A stretch of 64,000 bases of DNA, from the NCBI GenBank assembly GCA_964020155.1, contig OZ026547.1, forward strand, positions 2,993,631 to 3,057,630. The letters run 5' to 3'. The notes beneath the pieces were generated by a model that saw nothing but the letters and a program-made list of their open reading frames with translations, did not search any database and had not been told where the DNA came from. This stretch comes from Chondrilla cf. caribensis (lineage: Eukaryota > Porifera > Demospongiae > Chondrillida > Chondrillidae). Each line of letters begins with the position of its first letter. Position 1 is the stretch's first letter. Shown here piece by piece: positions 23,879 to 41,098 of the stretch. The translations under genes were made by a program, and so were the position numbers.

Positions 23879-24003
23879 CTTCCAACCCGCTCTTTACGCT
23901 AAGGCAACTGCGCATGTCCAGATAAACGTGTAGAGTAGTCTATCGTAGCCAAACTTGAAATGGTCGCTCGGGGCGCTCGTGGAGCTCGACGGAGATAACC
24001 ACT
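23879..24003. promoter_or_regulatory. Divergent promoter between BEN and transposase genes
   Basis: 125 bp separate the two start codons. GC content is higher than the flanks, there is no TATA box, and an NRF1-like CTGCGCATG lies at about 23909. Likely one bidirectional TATA-less promoter. Confidence 0.55.
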
Positions 24004-28635
<4,632 letters not shown>

Positions 28636-29129
28636 TATGAAATGATCAAAACAAAATCTGGATTTTGCACAGAAATCAGCAGTGGTGCTTTTTGACGGCA
28701 TGTGCACCTGCATCACATATGCACTAAATTTTAACAATAATTATTACTGTAACAGTATAATATTACACTTAAATAGTCTAATAATATTATACAAGCTCTT
28801 ATTAACATTTCAAAACTTAATAATAAATAATAAATTATTGCATGACTATATATTATATGAAACATATATATTTATTATATCTATATTATACAGAGCAAAA
28901 ATGTAAGTATATTATAATAACTATGATATTTACCAGAATTTTCATGTAGAAGTATGTATATATACATTATGGATGCAGCCATCCTCTGAACTAGATACTG
29001 CATGCATGGTTCAGATCTCTGAGTGATCATTTGCAAAAGGCATCATTATCATTTTAATTTCCGATGTAATTCTATTATAATATATGACTCGAGACAAGGT
29101 TAGCTTTAAGCTTAATTATAATTGTCACA

Positions 29130-29470
29130 CCTCATGACAATGTGGTACAAGCTTATTGTCAAACACCACAAGAATGTATAATACAACCTTGTCAAACAAC
29201 ACGACAAGGTTGTACAAGCTTGTCAAGTACCACAACAAGATTGTATGCAAGCTTGTCAAACACCACGACAAGGTTGTACAAGCTTGTCAAGCACCACAAC
29301 AAGGTTGTACAAGCTTGTCAAACAACGCGACAAGGTTGTACAAGCTTGTCAAACACCACAACAAGGTTGTACAAGCTTGTCAAACAACGCGACAAGGTTG
29401 TACAAGCTTGTCAAACACCACAACAAGGTTGTACAATAGTATTAACAAGCTTGTCACAACCAAGTACAAC
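29130..29470. repeat. Right subterminal repeats of the CACTA-like element
   Basis: About nine 31-32-bp units of ACAAGGTTGTACAAGCTTGT plus CAAACACCAC. The core AAGGTTGTA matches the left array. The open frames across it are repeat artefacts. Confidence 0.88.
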
Positions 29471-29818
29471 CTCCAACAAACTTGTAACAAGGTGGTGACA
29501 AGGTTGTCATTTTTATATGGGTGTCCATGTGCCAAGTACCCAGGACCAGCTCCTCCTTCATTTGTTGGGGATCACTACTATTGTGAATCGGGGAATACCG
29601 GAACATTTGATAACAGCCAGATTTATGATGAAGACCCTCTGTGGGATGGAGAGGGTTGTGGTACTGGTAACAACTGCTGTGCACAACCTGGAATGCCCTG
29701 GTTCTGTTGTACTCTACCACAGGAAGTGGATGGAGACATTGAAGTACGTCTGTGTGCTAACCAAGACACCAATGATGAGGACCTGTACCTGGAGCTCCTG
29801 GAGATTTACCTTCAGTAA

Positions 29819-31316
29819 TGAGCTCACTCAAGCACAATAGTCTGTGGCCACACTCACTGTTGTCCCTGCATACACACACAACACATTGTTCTCTATCACA
29901 GCACTGTAGGACTCTAGTAAGTTTGCATCAATGATCCATGTCACATCAAACCATTCAATATCAGTCACACTCTCATTTAGCATGTACTGTGAGATTAATT
30001 CAACTGCATCATTATCACATACAATACATAGTATTATTGGATATCACCCATCCTGCACTATCTTCAAGCATTGAATAATCCATAACAAAAATTCATATGT
30101 TAGCAGGAATTCTCAGCAGGCATACAATGCCGAGGTAATAATACTATACATAGTATATAACGTATGGAAGGGTGGTGAATGACTGATATACAGGATTGCA
30201 AGAGGTATGAACATCATATGCTATAAAAGATGCTGATGGAGCACCAATCAAAACGCGTGTAGTGTTCATCCACGCTATATTCTGCGAGATATTACTCGAT
30301 GCAAAAGGAACTACTTCTATACTCGAAAGCACATGGCCAGAATCATTATTACTTCACTTCTAAAAATAGTAACCATGTGATGTATCTGTTTATAATAATC
30401 ACTGAATAAAGATGATGCAATCACATCACACAACACTACAACGCCGCATTTCAAATTCAAAATAATTGGCTCCATTTGCATGGGACATTCTGCATATGAA
30501 GTTCTCTACCTGATGAACTAATCTATGGAAGCAAGTGTGCACAATTAAGATACTTTTGTGGTAACTGCAGCAGTGATGTATCTAAGCATTGTGTTGTTGG
30601 TACTGAAAACATTCCAAATTGTTGTAGGTCAATATTACTGAGAAGGTCATTATGGCTAATACGTGACCCCTCCTCCCATACCAAAAAACCTATGATTGCA
30701 CAATCATTGCAATATTATATACTTATTATAGTAGATGTACATGCAATAGTCTTAATAACCTGATACAAGAGAGTGACCATAAACTCTGTTTACAGGCAAA
30801 GGGTCTCTACACACTAGCACTGGGATAATAATGGAAGGGGAGATATATTGGATGTGTACATAAAAATGAGTGCTGGGAATTCGCCATGTTATCACATCAA
30901 ATATCAGTCAAAAGTAATCGATTGAATAATCAGTTAATCGCTGGGAGTAATTACCTGGGTGAATCTGAAGCCAATCCCACATTATCAGGCCGAGCACCTA
31001 ATAAACTTGATGTGCAATATTCAGAGTCATTATTCACATACTTTTCATATACTCTCCTAGTATGAATCAAACCAAGTGAATGTTATGGGTAATAAGGCGT
31101 GGGTGGTTTTCTGCCATAATCAGATAATTCCTGTGATTAATCAATTTGATTATAATTCAATGACTGACCAATCAATAGAAAGAACAAACTATGTATACGA
31201 GAATACACCAACACCAATTCACAAACACATATGAGATGCATGCTTTGCAGTACAGAGTGGAGTGGTTTTATGTGACATAATAGCATACACATGAACACAC
31301 TCATATGTGCATGTGC

Positions 31317-31318
<2 letters not shown>
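29819..31318. other. Intergenic between collagen-like gene and FReD locus 5
   Basis: Mostly anonymous. At 30820-30880 there is a copy of the type B FReD intron phrase GATATATTGGATGTGTACAT, so part of a locus 5 intron survives, but no type B signal-peptide exon is found. Confidence 0.5.

Positions 31319-31381
<63 letters not shown>
31319..31381. repeat. CA microsatellite
   Basis: About 30 CA units in the residual intron upstream of the locus 5 exon. Confidence 0.95.
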
Positions 31382-31382
<1 letters not shown>

Positions 31383-31448
31383 TATACAATGAACACATAC
31401 ACACTCACTACTGGAGGATGGAATTTGATTATTGCTATATATATACAG

Positions 31449-31851
31449 GTGATCCTGGAAACCCCATACCTCGTGACTGTAAGGAGGTCTATCAGAGAAG
31501 ATGTACTCAAGATGGAGTCTACACTATTGACCCTGGATGTATGAAGCCCTTCCAAGTCTACTGTGACATGCGCAATGGACGGTGGATCGTGTTTCAGAGG
31601 AGGAGAAATGGACAGAAAAACTTCAATAGGACTTGGGAGGAATACAAATATGGATTTGGGAACTTGAAGTGGGAGTTCTGGCTGGGAAATAAGAAGATCC
31701 ACTGTCTCACCTTTGCTACTTGTCATGCTGAACTCAGGATCAATATGGGGGATAACATGGGAAGAAAGGCTCATGCCATTTATGACTATTTTGCTTTAGA
31801 GAGTGAGTGGACCAAGTACAAGCTTCGTCTTGGAGCATACACTGGAAGAGC
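31449..31851 (+). pseudogene. FReD locus 5: truncated type B fibrinogen exon
   Basis: Acceptor AG at 31447-31448, then a clean FReD start: [51 protein letters not shown] and EFWLGNKKIHCLTF, to LRLGAYTGR. At about 31848 it leaves FReD sequence and enters 3'-flank sequence equivalent to 34090-34210. The calcium site, the last two Cys and the C-terminus are missing. No type B first exon lies upstream. Both ends are therefore lost, although the remaining frame is open to a stop at 31912. Confidence 0.85.
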
Positions 31852-32199
31852 TGTGCATGTGTGTGCGTGTGCTCGTGCATACCAATCTACACACATATGC
31901 ACAATATCATAGGTGAGGTATAGGAATCCATACTGAACCAGAGAAACCATGGAAATAATGTTTACAAATTGTTGTGGACAATTAGTGTCTACCACAAAGT
32001 TTTGTTATTACCACAAATGGTTAATAATTAGTCTCAGTAAGGTCAAGTATAATGTAACAAGTAATTTGATTACAATAAAAATGAGTATCGCATTATGAAT
32101 ACTTACAATAACACCCAAAACGGAAATTCTGAGGTTGACCACAGTAATAATTACACACTGCAGTATACTCTAATATAGGCAACCACTAGATTAACCACA

Positions 32200-32349
32200 A
32201 ACACTCACACTTCCTTTGGAGAAGGCTATAAAAGAAGAGAAGTGACCACCTACAACAACACAAACAGCTCAAAGGGAGAAAGACAACAAGAGGGCAAGAT
32301 ATCAACCTGTATTGGAGGGCACTGCAGTTACTTCAACTACTGACACAAG
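32200..32349 (+). promoter_or_regulatory. Type B FReD promoter and 5'UTR, locus 6
   Basis: TATAAAAG at 32227-32234 after TTTGGAGAAGGC. The 5'UTR (GAGAAGTGACCACCTACAAC) is shared with loci 7 and 11. No X-box or CCAAT is visible. Confidence 0.75.
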
Positions 32350-32892
32350 ATGACAATGGAGAATTTACTCACACCAGTCATCCTCACTATTGGATTCATC
32401 CTAGCTGAAACACACACCACAAATGCACAATGTGAGTTCAATCATACTATTATACACTACACACTAGGACACTGGGATAGTAGTGGGATGGGAGATATTG
32501 GATGTGTACATATAAATGATTTACAAAATTAAGTAATTCTGTTGGTGCAAATGGAAATTCACTTCCATATTCTTAGACCATGCAACTGGCAGGCACAATA
32601 TTTAGAGTCTTTCTGTGTGCCATTCTAGTACTCTCAAATCATACATCAAAAACATTAAGTGAAGAGTATGGGTAATGTGGGTAATTTCCTGTTATACTCA
32701 ACTAATTCCTGTAATTAATCAATTTGTTCACATCATTAATGATAATCACATTTCATATAAATAGTGAATGATCAATAAACTGCCCTAGCACCAGAAATAA
32801 ACATACTGGATATACACATGATTACAACAACAGCACGTATACACGCAAGCACGCACACACGCACACACGCAAGCACGCATACATGTACATAT

Positions 32893-32947
<55 letters not shown>

Positions 32948-33020
32948 AGCACGCATACATGTACATATGCACGCATACATGTACATATGCACGCACACAC
33001 ACGCACACGCACACACGCAC

Positions 33021-33068
<48 letters not shown>

Positions 33069-33753
33069 ACTAGTTATTGGAGGATGGATCATTGCTACAG
33101 GTAACCTTGGAAACCCCATACCTCGTGACTGTAAGGAGGTCTATCAGAGAGGATGTGCTCAAGATGGAGTCTACACTATTGACCCTGGATGTATGAAGCC
33201 CTTCCAAGTCTACTGTGACATGCACAATGGACAGTGGATCGTGTTCCAGAGGAGGAGAAATGGACAGGAAAACTTCAACAGGACTTGGGAGGAATACAAA
33301 AATGGGTTTGGGAATTTGAAGTGGGAGTTCTGGCTGGGAAATGAGAAGATCCACTGTCTGACCTTTGCTACTTGTCGTGCTGAACTCAGGATCGATATGG
33401 GAGATAACACAGGAAGAAAGGCTCATGCCATTTATGACTATTTTGCTGTAGAGAATGAGAGGGCCAAGTACAAGCTTCATCTTGGAGCGTGCACTGGGAC
33501 CACTGGTGATGGGATTAGGGGTTGTGGGTCATCTGATAACAATGATGGCATGCCATTTTCAACATCTGACAGGGATAATGATAACTTAAAAACGGGAAAC
33601 TGTGCTTGGTACAACAGAGCAGGATGGTGGTATAATAGATGCTACTGTTCAAACCTGAACAAAGAATATGACCACAATGGTTACATCTTTCGTTGGCACA
33701 CATTCTCCTCCACTCTGAAGTGTAGTGAAATGAAGCTACGTTCCAGAGATTAA
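32350..33753 (+). CDS. FReD locus 6: type B secreted fibrinogen-related protein, 244 aa
   Basis: Exons 32350-32431 (signal peptide [20 protein letters not shown]...) and 33101-33753; 244 residues, no lesion. FReD motifs: [61 protein letters not shown], calcium-site-like [28 protein letters not shown] and C-terminal EMKLRSRD. Differs from type A by an extra Cys in the RCYC motif and by the signal peptide. The intron is mostly CA and CGCA repeats, so expression may be sensitive to repeat length. Upstream ORF starts in the CA tract are artefacts; the acceptor at 33099-33100 sets the exon. Confidence 0.9.
32827..33064. repeat. Compound CA/CGCA microsatellite in locus 6 intron
   Basis: Two long CA tracts around CACGCATACATGTACATATG units. 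Confidence 0.95.
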
Positions 33754-33984
33754 CACATCAAACAACATTATACTCACTAGTATTGTGTGAACTAGGAACT
33801 TAAGGAACACATTCACTAGGTCATGAACGCACAGTTAGATTGCAAACATGATTGATGCTACAATAATAATATTCAATACAAATAAAAATCTTATCGCTAT
33901 GCATGATTGGATGAAGAAATATTTAGTGTATAACTAATTATACTTTTGCAATGCAGTATGATTAATAATAGTATTGTATTTAAT

Positions 33985-34060
33985 GCTCATGTCACTGTCA
34001 TATGACATCCATCAAACTTATACATTAGTCACGTGACTGTCACATGAAACCACCAGCTCT
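33985..34060. repeat. CATGTGAC/CACGTGAC palindromes after locus 6
   Basis: Contains GTCACGTGACTGTCACATGA at 34027, about 270 bp after the locus 6 stop. Confidence 0.65.
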
Positions 34061-34499
34061 ATACTGTACTATACACACTATAACATAACAGGAAGCGTGC
34101 ATGTGTGTGTGTGTGTGTAAGTGTGTGTGTGTGTGTGCATGTGTACGTGCATGCGTGTGTGCATGCGTGCATGTGTGTGCATACCAATCTTTCCACATAT
34201 GCACAATATCATAGGTGAGACACAGGAATCCATACTAAACCACAGAAACATGGAAAGAATGTTTATAAACTGTTGTGCACAAATAGGGTCTACCACAAAG
34301 TTTTGCTATTACCACTAATGGTCAATTAGTCCCAGTAAGGTCAAGTATAATGTAACATGTAACAGATTACAATAAAAATGACTATTGAATTATTATGAAT
34401 ACTTATAATAACACCCAAAACAGAAATTCTGTGGTAGACCACAGAAATTATCACACACTGCAGTATACTCCAATATGGGCAACCACTAGATTAACCACA

Positions 34500-34649
34500 A
34501 ACACTCACACTTCCTTTGGAGAAGGCTATAAAAGAAGAGAAGTGACCACCTACAACAACACAAACAGCTCAAAGGGAGAAAGACAACAAGTGAACAAGAT
34601 ATCAACCTGCATTGGAGGGCACTGCAGTTACTTCAACTACTGACACAAG
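34500..34649 (+). promoter_or_regulatory. Type B FReD promoter and 5'UTR, locus 7
   Basis: TATAAAAG at 34527-34534; nearly identical to the locus 6 promoter 2.3 kb upstream, marking a tandem duplication. Confidence 0.75.
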
Positions 34650-35583
34650 ATGACAATGGAGAATTTACTCACACCAGTCATCCTCACTATTGGATTCATC
34701 CTAGCTGGAACACACACCACAAATGCACAATGTGAGTTCAATCATACTATTATACACTTCACACTGGGACACTGGGATAGATAGCTACTAGGACCACAGA
34801 CTAGAAATATCATGCAAGAACTACATGTACTGGTCAGGTTAGTGGATTCACTTCATTCTCAGGTACACCATCTGGAAATACCATACCTCGGGACTGTAAG
34901 GAGGTCTATCAGAGAGGATGTACTCAAGATGGAGTCTACACTATTGCACCAAACTGTCCCAATACAAAACCATTCAAAGTATTTTGTGACATGAAAAATG
35001 GACAATGGATCGTGTTCCAGAGAAGAAGACATGCGCAATTGGACTTTAATCGCAACTGGACAGATTACGAAGAAGGATTTGGAGACCCTCAGTACGAACA
35101 TTGGCTTAGATTGAAGAAGATCAACTGCTTGACATTCAGTGTTTGTGCTGCTGAGTTGAGAATTGACATGACCGACTACAAAGGAATACACAAATACGCC
35201 ATCTACAGCTCCATTGCTGTTCACAATGCTGCCAACAAGTTACTTGCTCCATTGCTGTTCCACTGTATGCTCCAAGATCTAGTCTGTACTTGAAGTACAG
35301 ACTAGATCTTGGAGCATACAGTGGAACAGCTGGTGATGAGATGAGACCAAAGTCATGTTCATCACATGGACACCATGATGGCATGCCATTCTCAACACCT
35401 GACAGGGATAACGATAACTGGTCAGATAACTGTGCTCAGCACTACAGTGCAGGATGGTGGTACAATCAGTGCTACTGTGCAATTCTCAACAAACCATATG
35501 ACAACAATGGTTACATTGCAAAATGGCATACATTCTCCCATAACCTCAGGTGTAATGAAATGAAGCTTCGTTCCAGAGACTAA
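34650..35583 (+). pseudogene. FReD locus 7: type B FReD broken by 56-bp templated insertion
   Basis: Exons 34650-34731 and 34863-35583. The FReD is otherwise complete: [61 protein letters not shown], then STPDRDNDNWSDNCA, WWYNQCYC and EMKLRSRD. An extra 56 bp at 35240-35295 shifts the frame and adds an in-frame stop. Without it the coding length would be 747 nt (248 aa), matching locus 11. The insert is mostly the reverse complement of the following exon sequence, making a 35-bp-arm hairpin with loop TTGAA. The promoter and signal exon are intact, so a truncated secreted product is conceivable. Confidence 0.87.
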
Positions 35584-35933
35584 CACATCAAACAACATTA
35601 TACTCACTAGTAGTGTGTGTGAACTAGGAACTTGAGAAACACATACAATTCACTAGGTCAGGAACACTCAGTTAGATTGTAAACATGGTTGATGCTACAA
35701 TATTATAATAATAATAACAACTTCAAATTCAAGTTTTATCACTATGTATGATGGGATATATTAATAAATATTTAGTGTAAAATTAATTATATTGAATATA
35801 TCCTCACAACACAACATACAGTGTAACAGCAAAAATACGCAATGTCAAAAGGTCACATGTACATACAATGTACGTGTGAACTTACATCAGAAAGTACTAT
35901 TGACAAGAAGAGGATATGTCCTGTTTCATATGT

Positions 35934-36112
35934 CAGTCATGTGACATTCACATGATACCCATCAAACATGGGTCATGTGATTGTCACATGACATGTCTGT
36001 TGTAAAATAACAATTTCTGTACAACATATCGGTCATGTGATTTCCACACGGCATGTCTGTTGTATGGTAACAATTCCTGTGCAACACATTGGTCATATGA
36101 CAGTCACATGCA
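35934..36112. repeat. CATGTGAC palindrome array after locus 7
   Basis: Four units of GGTCATGTGATTGTCACATG type at about 40-60-bp spacing. Confidence 0.7.
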
Positions 36113-36552
36113 ATTCACAACCATGCCACAACCTAGGATGTGAAACTGTAAACAAAGTTGTAGCAACCATATCTGTACAAGCTGCTACAACCTTGTAACC
36201 ACCTTCTACAACCTCACTACAAGATAATACAAGCTTGTACAAACTTGTAGCCACCCCCTTCAACCTTCCTACAAGATAATCAAGCTTGTACAAACTTGTA
36301 GCCACCTCCTACAACCTTACTAAAGGGCCAGCCATACAAGCTGGCAGTCACCTTCTACAACCTTACTACAAGTTCATTCAAGCTTGTATCTCCTCATGTA
36401 GCCATCTCATACATTGTCAACTGTACTATAAGCTTGTAAAAACTTGTAGATATGTACCTCTGAGGTCTTACAGGTCCATACAAGCTTGTACAACCTTGTG
36501 ACATGCAAAAGGCTAAGTCAGGTGGGAACAAGGTTGTGATTCTGATATGGGG
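36113..36552. mobile_element. Probable non-autonomous relative or remnant of the CACTA-like element
   Basis: Rich in CAAGCTTGTACAAACTTGTA and CTACAACCTTACTACAAG units. The right edge, read inversely, is CCCATATCAGAATCACAACC, which matches the 21090 TIR at most positions. The left end is decayed. Adjoins a WDFY3-like exon, as does its partner at 57650-57815. Confidence 0.55.
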
Positions 36553-36606
36553 AAATTTCGTAATATTCCTCTGCCTGTTTGACAGAATCTCAAGGCTTCA
36601 GCTCAC

Positions 36607-39600
36607 CAGCTAGCAGGTCCTTGAAGGTCTGGGGATAGGGGATCTCGATGCACTTGTGTTCGATGTCCAGTGTACCCACAAGGCTGAGAATAATATGGAG
36701 AATGTTCCCATTGAGAAGCAAGCTCTTTGAGCGAAGGAACATGCCGAGAATCTTCAAGAGAAGAGAAACAGTTGGGCAAGATATAACTGGCCTAGTGAGT
36801 TAATACACTACATATGTACACATAATGTAATGTATGTAGGTTGTGAGTGTGTATGCATGTACATTTGTGTAGGTAATTCAACATGCATACAATGCACAAC
36901 ACAACAATTGGTACATACTGTACATGTACAGTGGAGGCTGTATATACGTAAACGCTGCCTAAGGGACATATTGCAGTACTTGATGTACAGTGGAACCTGT
37001 ATATAATGGCCACCTAAGGGACACATTGTACTGTATTTTGTGAATTTGACCGGATCTGCAAATGCATCTCCTTGACAATGGCTGCAACAAACACAGAGAA
37101 ATGTGGATACACACTCAACCAAGCAACACAACAACATCAAGTACTAAAAGAACACCAATAACTATCATAGGTATACATATAAATGTATACAACTGTATTG
37201 TACTGCATTCATCATAGTAGTAGTTTTACTATAACTATACTATATGTGGAAGTCTGTAACCATCTCATGACTGATGATGTGGTGTGATGATATCACCATG
37301 ACAACCAGCATACTGTCATGACGACACAACTCCCACATGTACACACCCTCTAACCAATGCTATAAAAGAACACCACTCAACACACAGAAACAACAAGTAA
37401 GAGAGATCAAGGAGAAAGAGAACACTGACTACAGAGAACGTTACAGCTCAGGAACAAGAACATGATCAACTTTAGTCATGGATCAAAAACTATTGCCATA
37501 CTTCTACTAGCTACTACAGCATATGGACAATGTGAGTAGAATATACACTCAATTATGGTACATGGCAGAAAACAATAATATACTATACGTGTTACAGCTA
37601 CTTATGTGTATGAATTGATTGAATATGGGCATTTTGTACAAATGTACAGAAATATAAACAGAAGTACTTTAGAGAAAGTATCATTGGGTGTTTAATACCA
37701 CAAATATTCATAAGGAAATTTGATACAGCACCTTCCTCCCATGAATGGTCCGAATACCCAGCTGTCACATACTTCATAGTTCATGGATTTAGCCAAAACC
37801 CCTGCTTTTGATTAAAGCAATTTTAAACTGTTATTTGTCTTATTGCTATATATCTATGGGACTATTCGAATTATATACATTGTCAAGTACTTTATCATAG
37901 TGTGTACACTCCAGTTTTTATTCATAGCACATTCAGTTTTTCCACTGTATGCCATACATACAGTATGTACCTCATTGTCTGGATTACTACACATTTGTAT
38001 GGATGTATTGTGTAGTACCTCACCCATGATCACTACACAACACACACACACATTGATATAGGACCACACATATAGTGACTACTCTCTCCTACATACTTAC
38101 CGGATATATTTGCACAGGTCCCCCAATGCCTGTTAAAGAATGCAGAGATGCCTATCTCAAAGGATGTAGACAAGATGGTGTCTACACTATTGACCCTGGA
38201 TGTGGAAAACCGTTTAATGTCTTCTGTGATATGAAGAATGGAGGGTGGACTGTCTTCCAGAGAAGAAGAGATGGATCTGAGGATTTCTACAGGAACTGGG
38301 CAGACTATGTAGCTGGATTTGGGAACCTCAAGAGAGAATTCTGGCTTGGACTGGACCATATACACTGCTTGACCTCAGCAGCACCGAGAACAGAACTAAG
38401 AGTCGATTTAGCCGATTTCCAAGGGAACTACAAATATGCTCAATATTCCTTCTTCTCTGTTGGCAACAGTGGAACAAACTACACATTAAACATAGCAGGT
38501 TATACAGGAACTGCTGGAGATTCCTTTATATCTTCATACAATATAAATGGTATGCAGTTTAGCACTAAAGATAGAGACAATGATCAGTGGAGTGGTGGGA
38601 ACTGTGCTAGTGGTAATAATCATGGAGCATGGTGGTACAAGGATTGCACTCATTCCAACCTCAATGGTCTGTATCGTAGTGGACTGGATGATGGACAAGG
38701 AGTATTTTGGCATGATTTTCTCAGCAATCTCATTTCTCTTAAGTTTGCTCAAATGAAGCTACGTTTTCGCGACTAAGGCAACAACCAATTGTCATAACAC
38801 ATCATAGGATTAATGGAAACACATACACTAACATTAGGTAGATTGGCTAATATTTACCATGTGTGTTATGATCAATGATGTAATCCTTTGATGTGTGAAT
38901 TTAATGAGATTCATTACATGGAGTGATAATGTGGGAACCGGAATATGAATTGTAACAATAATATCATTACAAATATACACATATGTACATGTAATTTTGG
39001 TGAGGATTATTTAGTGGTCAAGACATGGACACCAGGACAGTATGACATATAAAATGACAAGTCTCAAGGGTGAGTGGATTTATGTGTCATACTGCCCGAG
39101 TGACCATGTCTTGATGCAGAATGACCCAGGCCCTCGAGACAAATGGATACCCTAGGAAGAGATTGAAAGCCCACCACAATCGGCCCAAGCACAGCCCAGA
39201 CAAGATGTGACCTCCTCCAATCCCACCTTCGTTACCATCCCCTGTATAAAGAACACATCAGAAGCTATCAGACGTATCCTCACCCTCTAGGCATAAAAAC
39301 AACATTCCAGCCCATAAGCACCCTTAGACAACTCATAGCTCACCCCAAGGATCCCATCTCTAAAGAAGATAAAGCAGGAGTAGTGTATCAGATCCCATGT
39401 AGTAATTGCCCACAAACATACATAAGCCAGACCGGAGGAGCCCCAGTACAGAGACTAAAGGAACACAAGAAGGCAGTACAAACTTGCAGCCACCCCCTAC
39501 AACCATACTAAAGGGCCATACAAACTTGTGGTCACCTCCTACAACCTTACTACAAGATAATACAAGCCTGTAACCACCTCCCACGACCTTACTAAAGGTC

Positions 39601-41013
39601 CATACAAGCTTGTAGTCCACTCCAGGACCTACAAACTTACTACAAGTTCATGCAAGCTTGTATCTCCTCATGGAGCCATCTCATACAACAGTACCATCTC
39701 ATACACATATAAAATGTATACAACTGTATGGTATTGTATTTATCCTGGCTATACCATATATACAGTGAACATAATAATATGATATATTAATATATTATTA
39801 TAATACAAGAATAGTATACATATATACATACAGTGGACCCTCATTTATCAGGACTTCATTCATCCGGCGGCTCCGATTATCCGGATACTAAATTTCCAGG
39901 GATAGCTATTTGCACATTAGCCATTTGGCCTTAGTGGTGAATGATAATAACAGTCAGCAAACAAGTAATTCGAGTGAAATAAAAATCGTGTGTCTGCTGC
40001 CCCCCACACTCGAAATACTTGAGTGTCTTCCTTAGGCTCAGAAGAACCTTCGTTGAAGTTATTATGCTTGGCAAAGTTTCAATGCACGAGTTCTGGCCCA
40101 ATCTCTCATTCTCGGCATTCGAAAAATCAGCCATTTTTTTCATGCAATATAAATTATAATTATAAATTCATTATTGCAGTTACATGTAGGAACATCAATT
40201 AGATGTACATTCCGGAAGTCGAAATGAAAACAATATAGGGGAAATGAAAAACGTTCCAAACAATTTGTTGTGTTTTGCTTTATAGCCAACATGTAGCCAA
40301 ATAGTGAATAGGATGGATAGCATATTTGAACAGGGGAAAGCCTTAGCCAATGGCTACTATTCTAGGCACCCTGTGAACAGTACAGTACAAAGAAAGGAAA
40401 AAATGAAATGAAGTGGAATGTAGATACACAAATAAGATAATAAATTGAATCAATGAATAAATCCAAGAAATGAAACGTGGTAGGATTATTTATATTAATA
40501 AGGAGGGATTGTAAGAATTTTCTCTCTAGAATATTGCTGACTGTTCTTCCAGCAATCGTTAGCACACACTAGCTTGAAAAATGCCCTGTGATTGCATCCT
40601 GGCTATACTTCTTTGGCTTCTTTAAGTTTACAAATTTCTTGCTTTCGGGCTACAAACAATCTGTTCTGCGCTCACTCTAGCCATCTTCCCTTGAAAATGA
40701 ATATCACTGGAAAGCTTTGGTCTAATAAGTGTTACCAAACATGTACTGAAAGTACTAATGGAACAAAAAAACATGGCGGATGGTGGATTTGGTGGTTGGC
40801 ACAATATGTGTATACGTTCACCATACCGATGGATTTGTGCCACAAAATTGTGGCGTAATAAACGGTTTAGCCTATTAACCAGCGGTATATTAAGTGGGTA
40901 GCACTGTATATTGACATATCATAATGCATTCACTCCCGTTTCAGTTACCTGAATGTTTTGCATATCTAACCACCCCTTGGTCCCAAGGTGTTTGGATAAG
41001 TGAGGGTCCACTG

Positions 41014-41098
<85 letters not shown>

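Noticed and set aside
29142..29500. Long repetitive ORFs rich in KLVKHHNKVVQACQ-type repeats
   Set aside because: They translate the 31-32-bp subterminal tandem repeat of the transposon; every frame is equally open.
30144..30332. Minus-strand 62-aa ORF near 30.2 kb
   Set aside because: No homology recognised, no splice partner, no paralogous copy.
40000..40143. Minus-strand ORF MADFSNAENERLG... inside the pogo-like element
   Set aside because: No DDE, CENP-B or HTH motif recognised; the element is too short for a full transposase.
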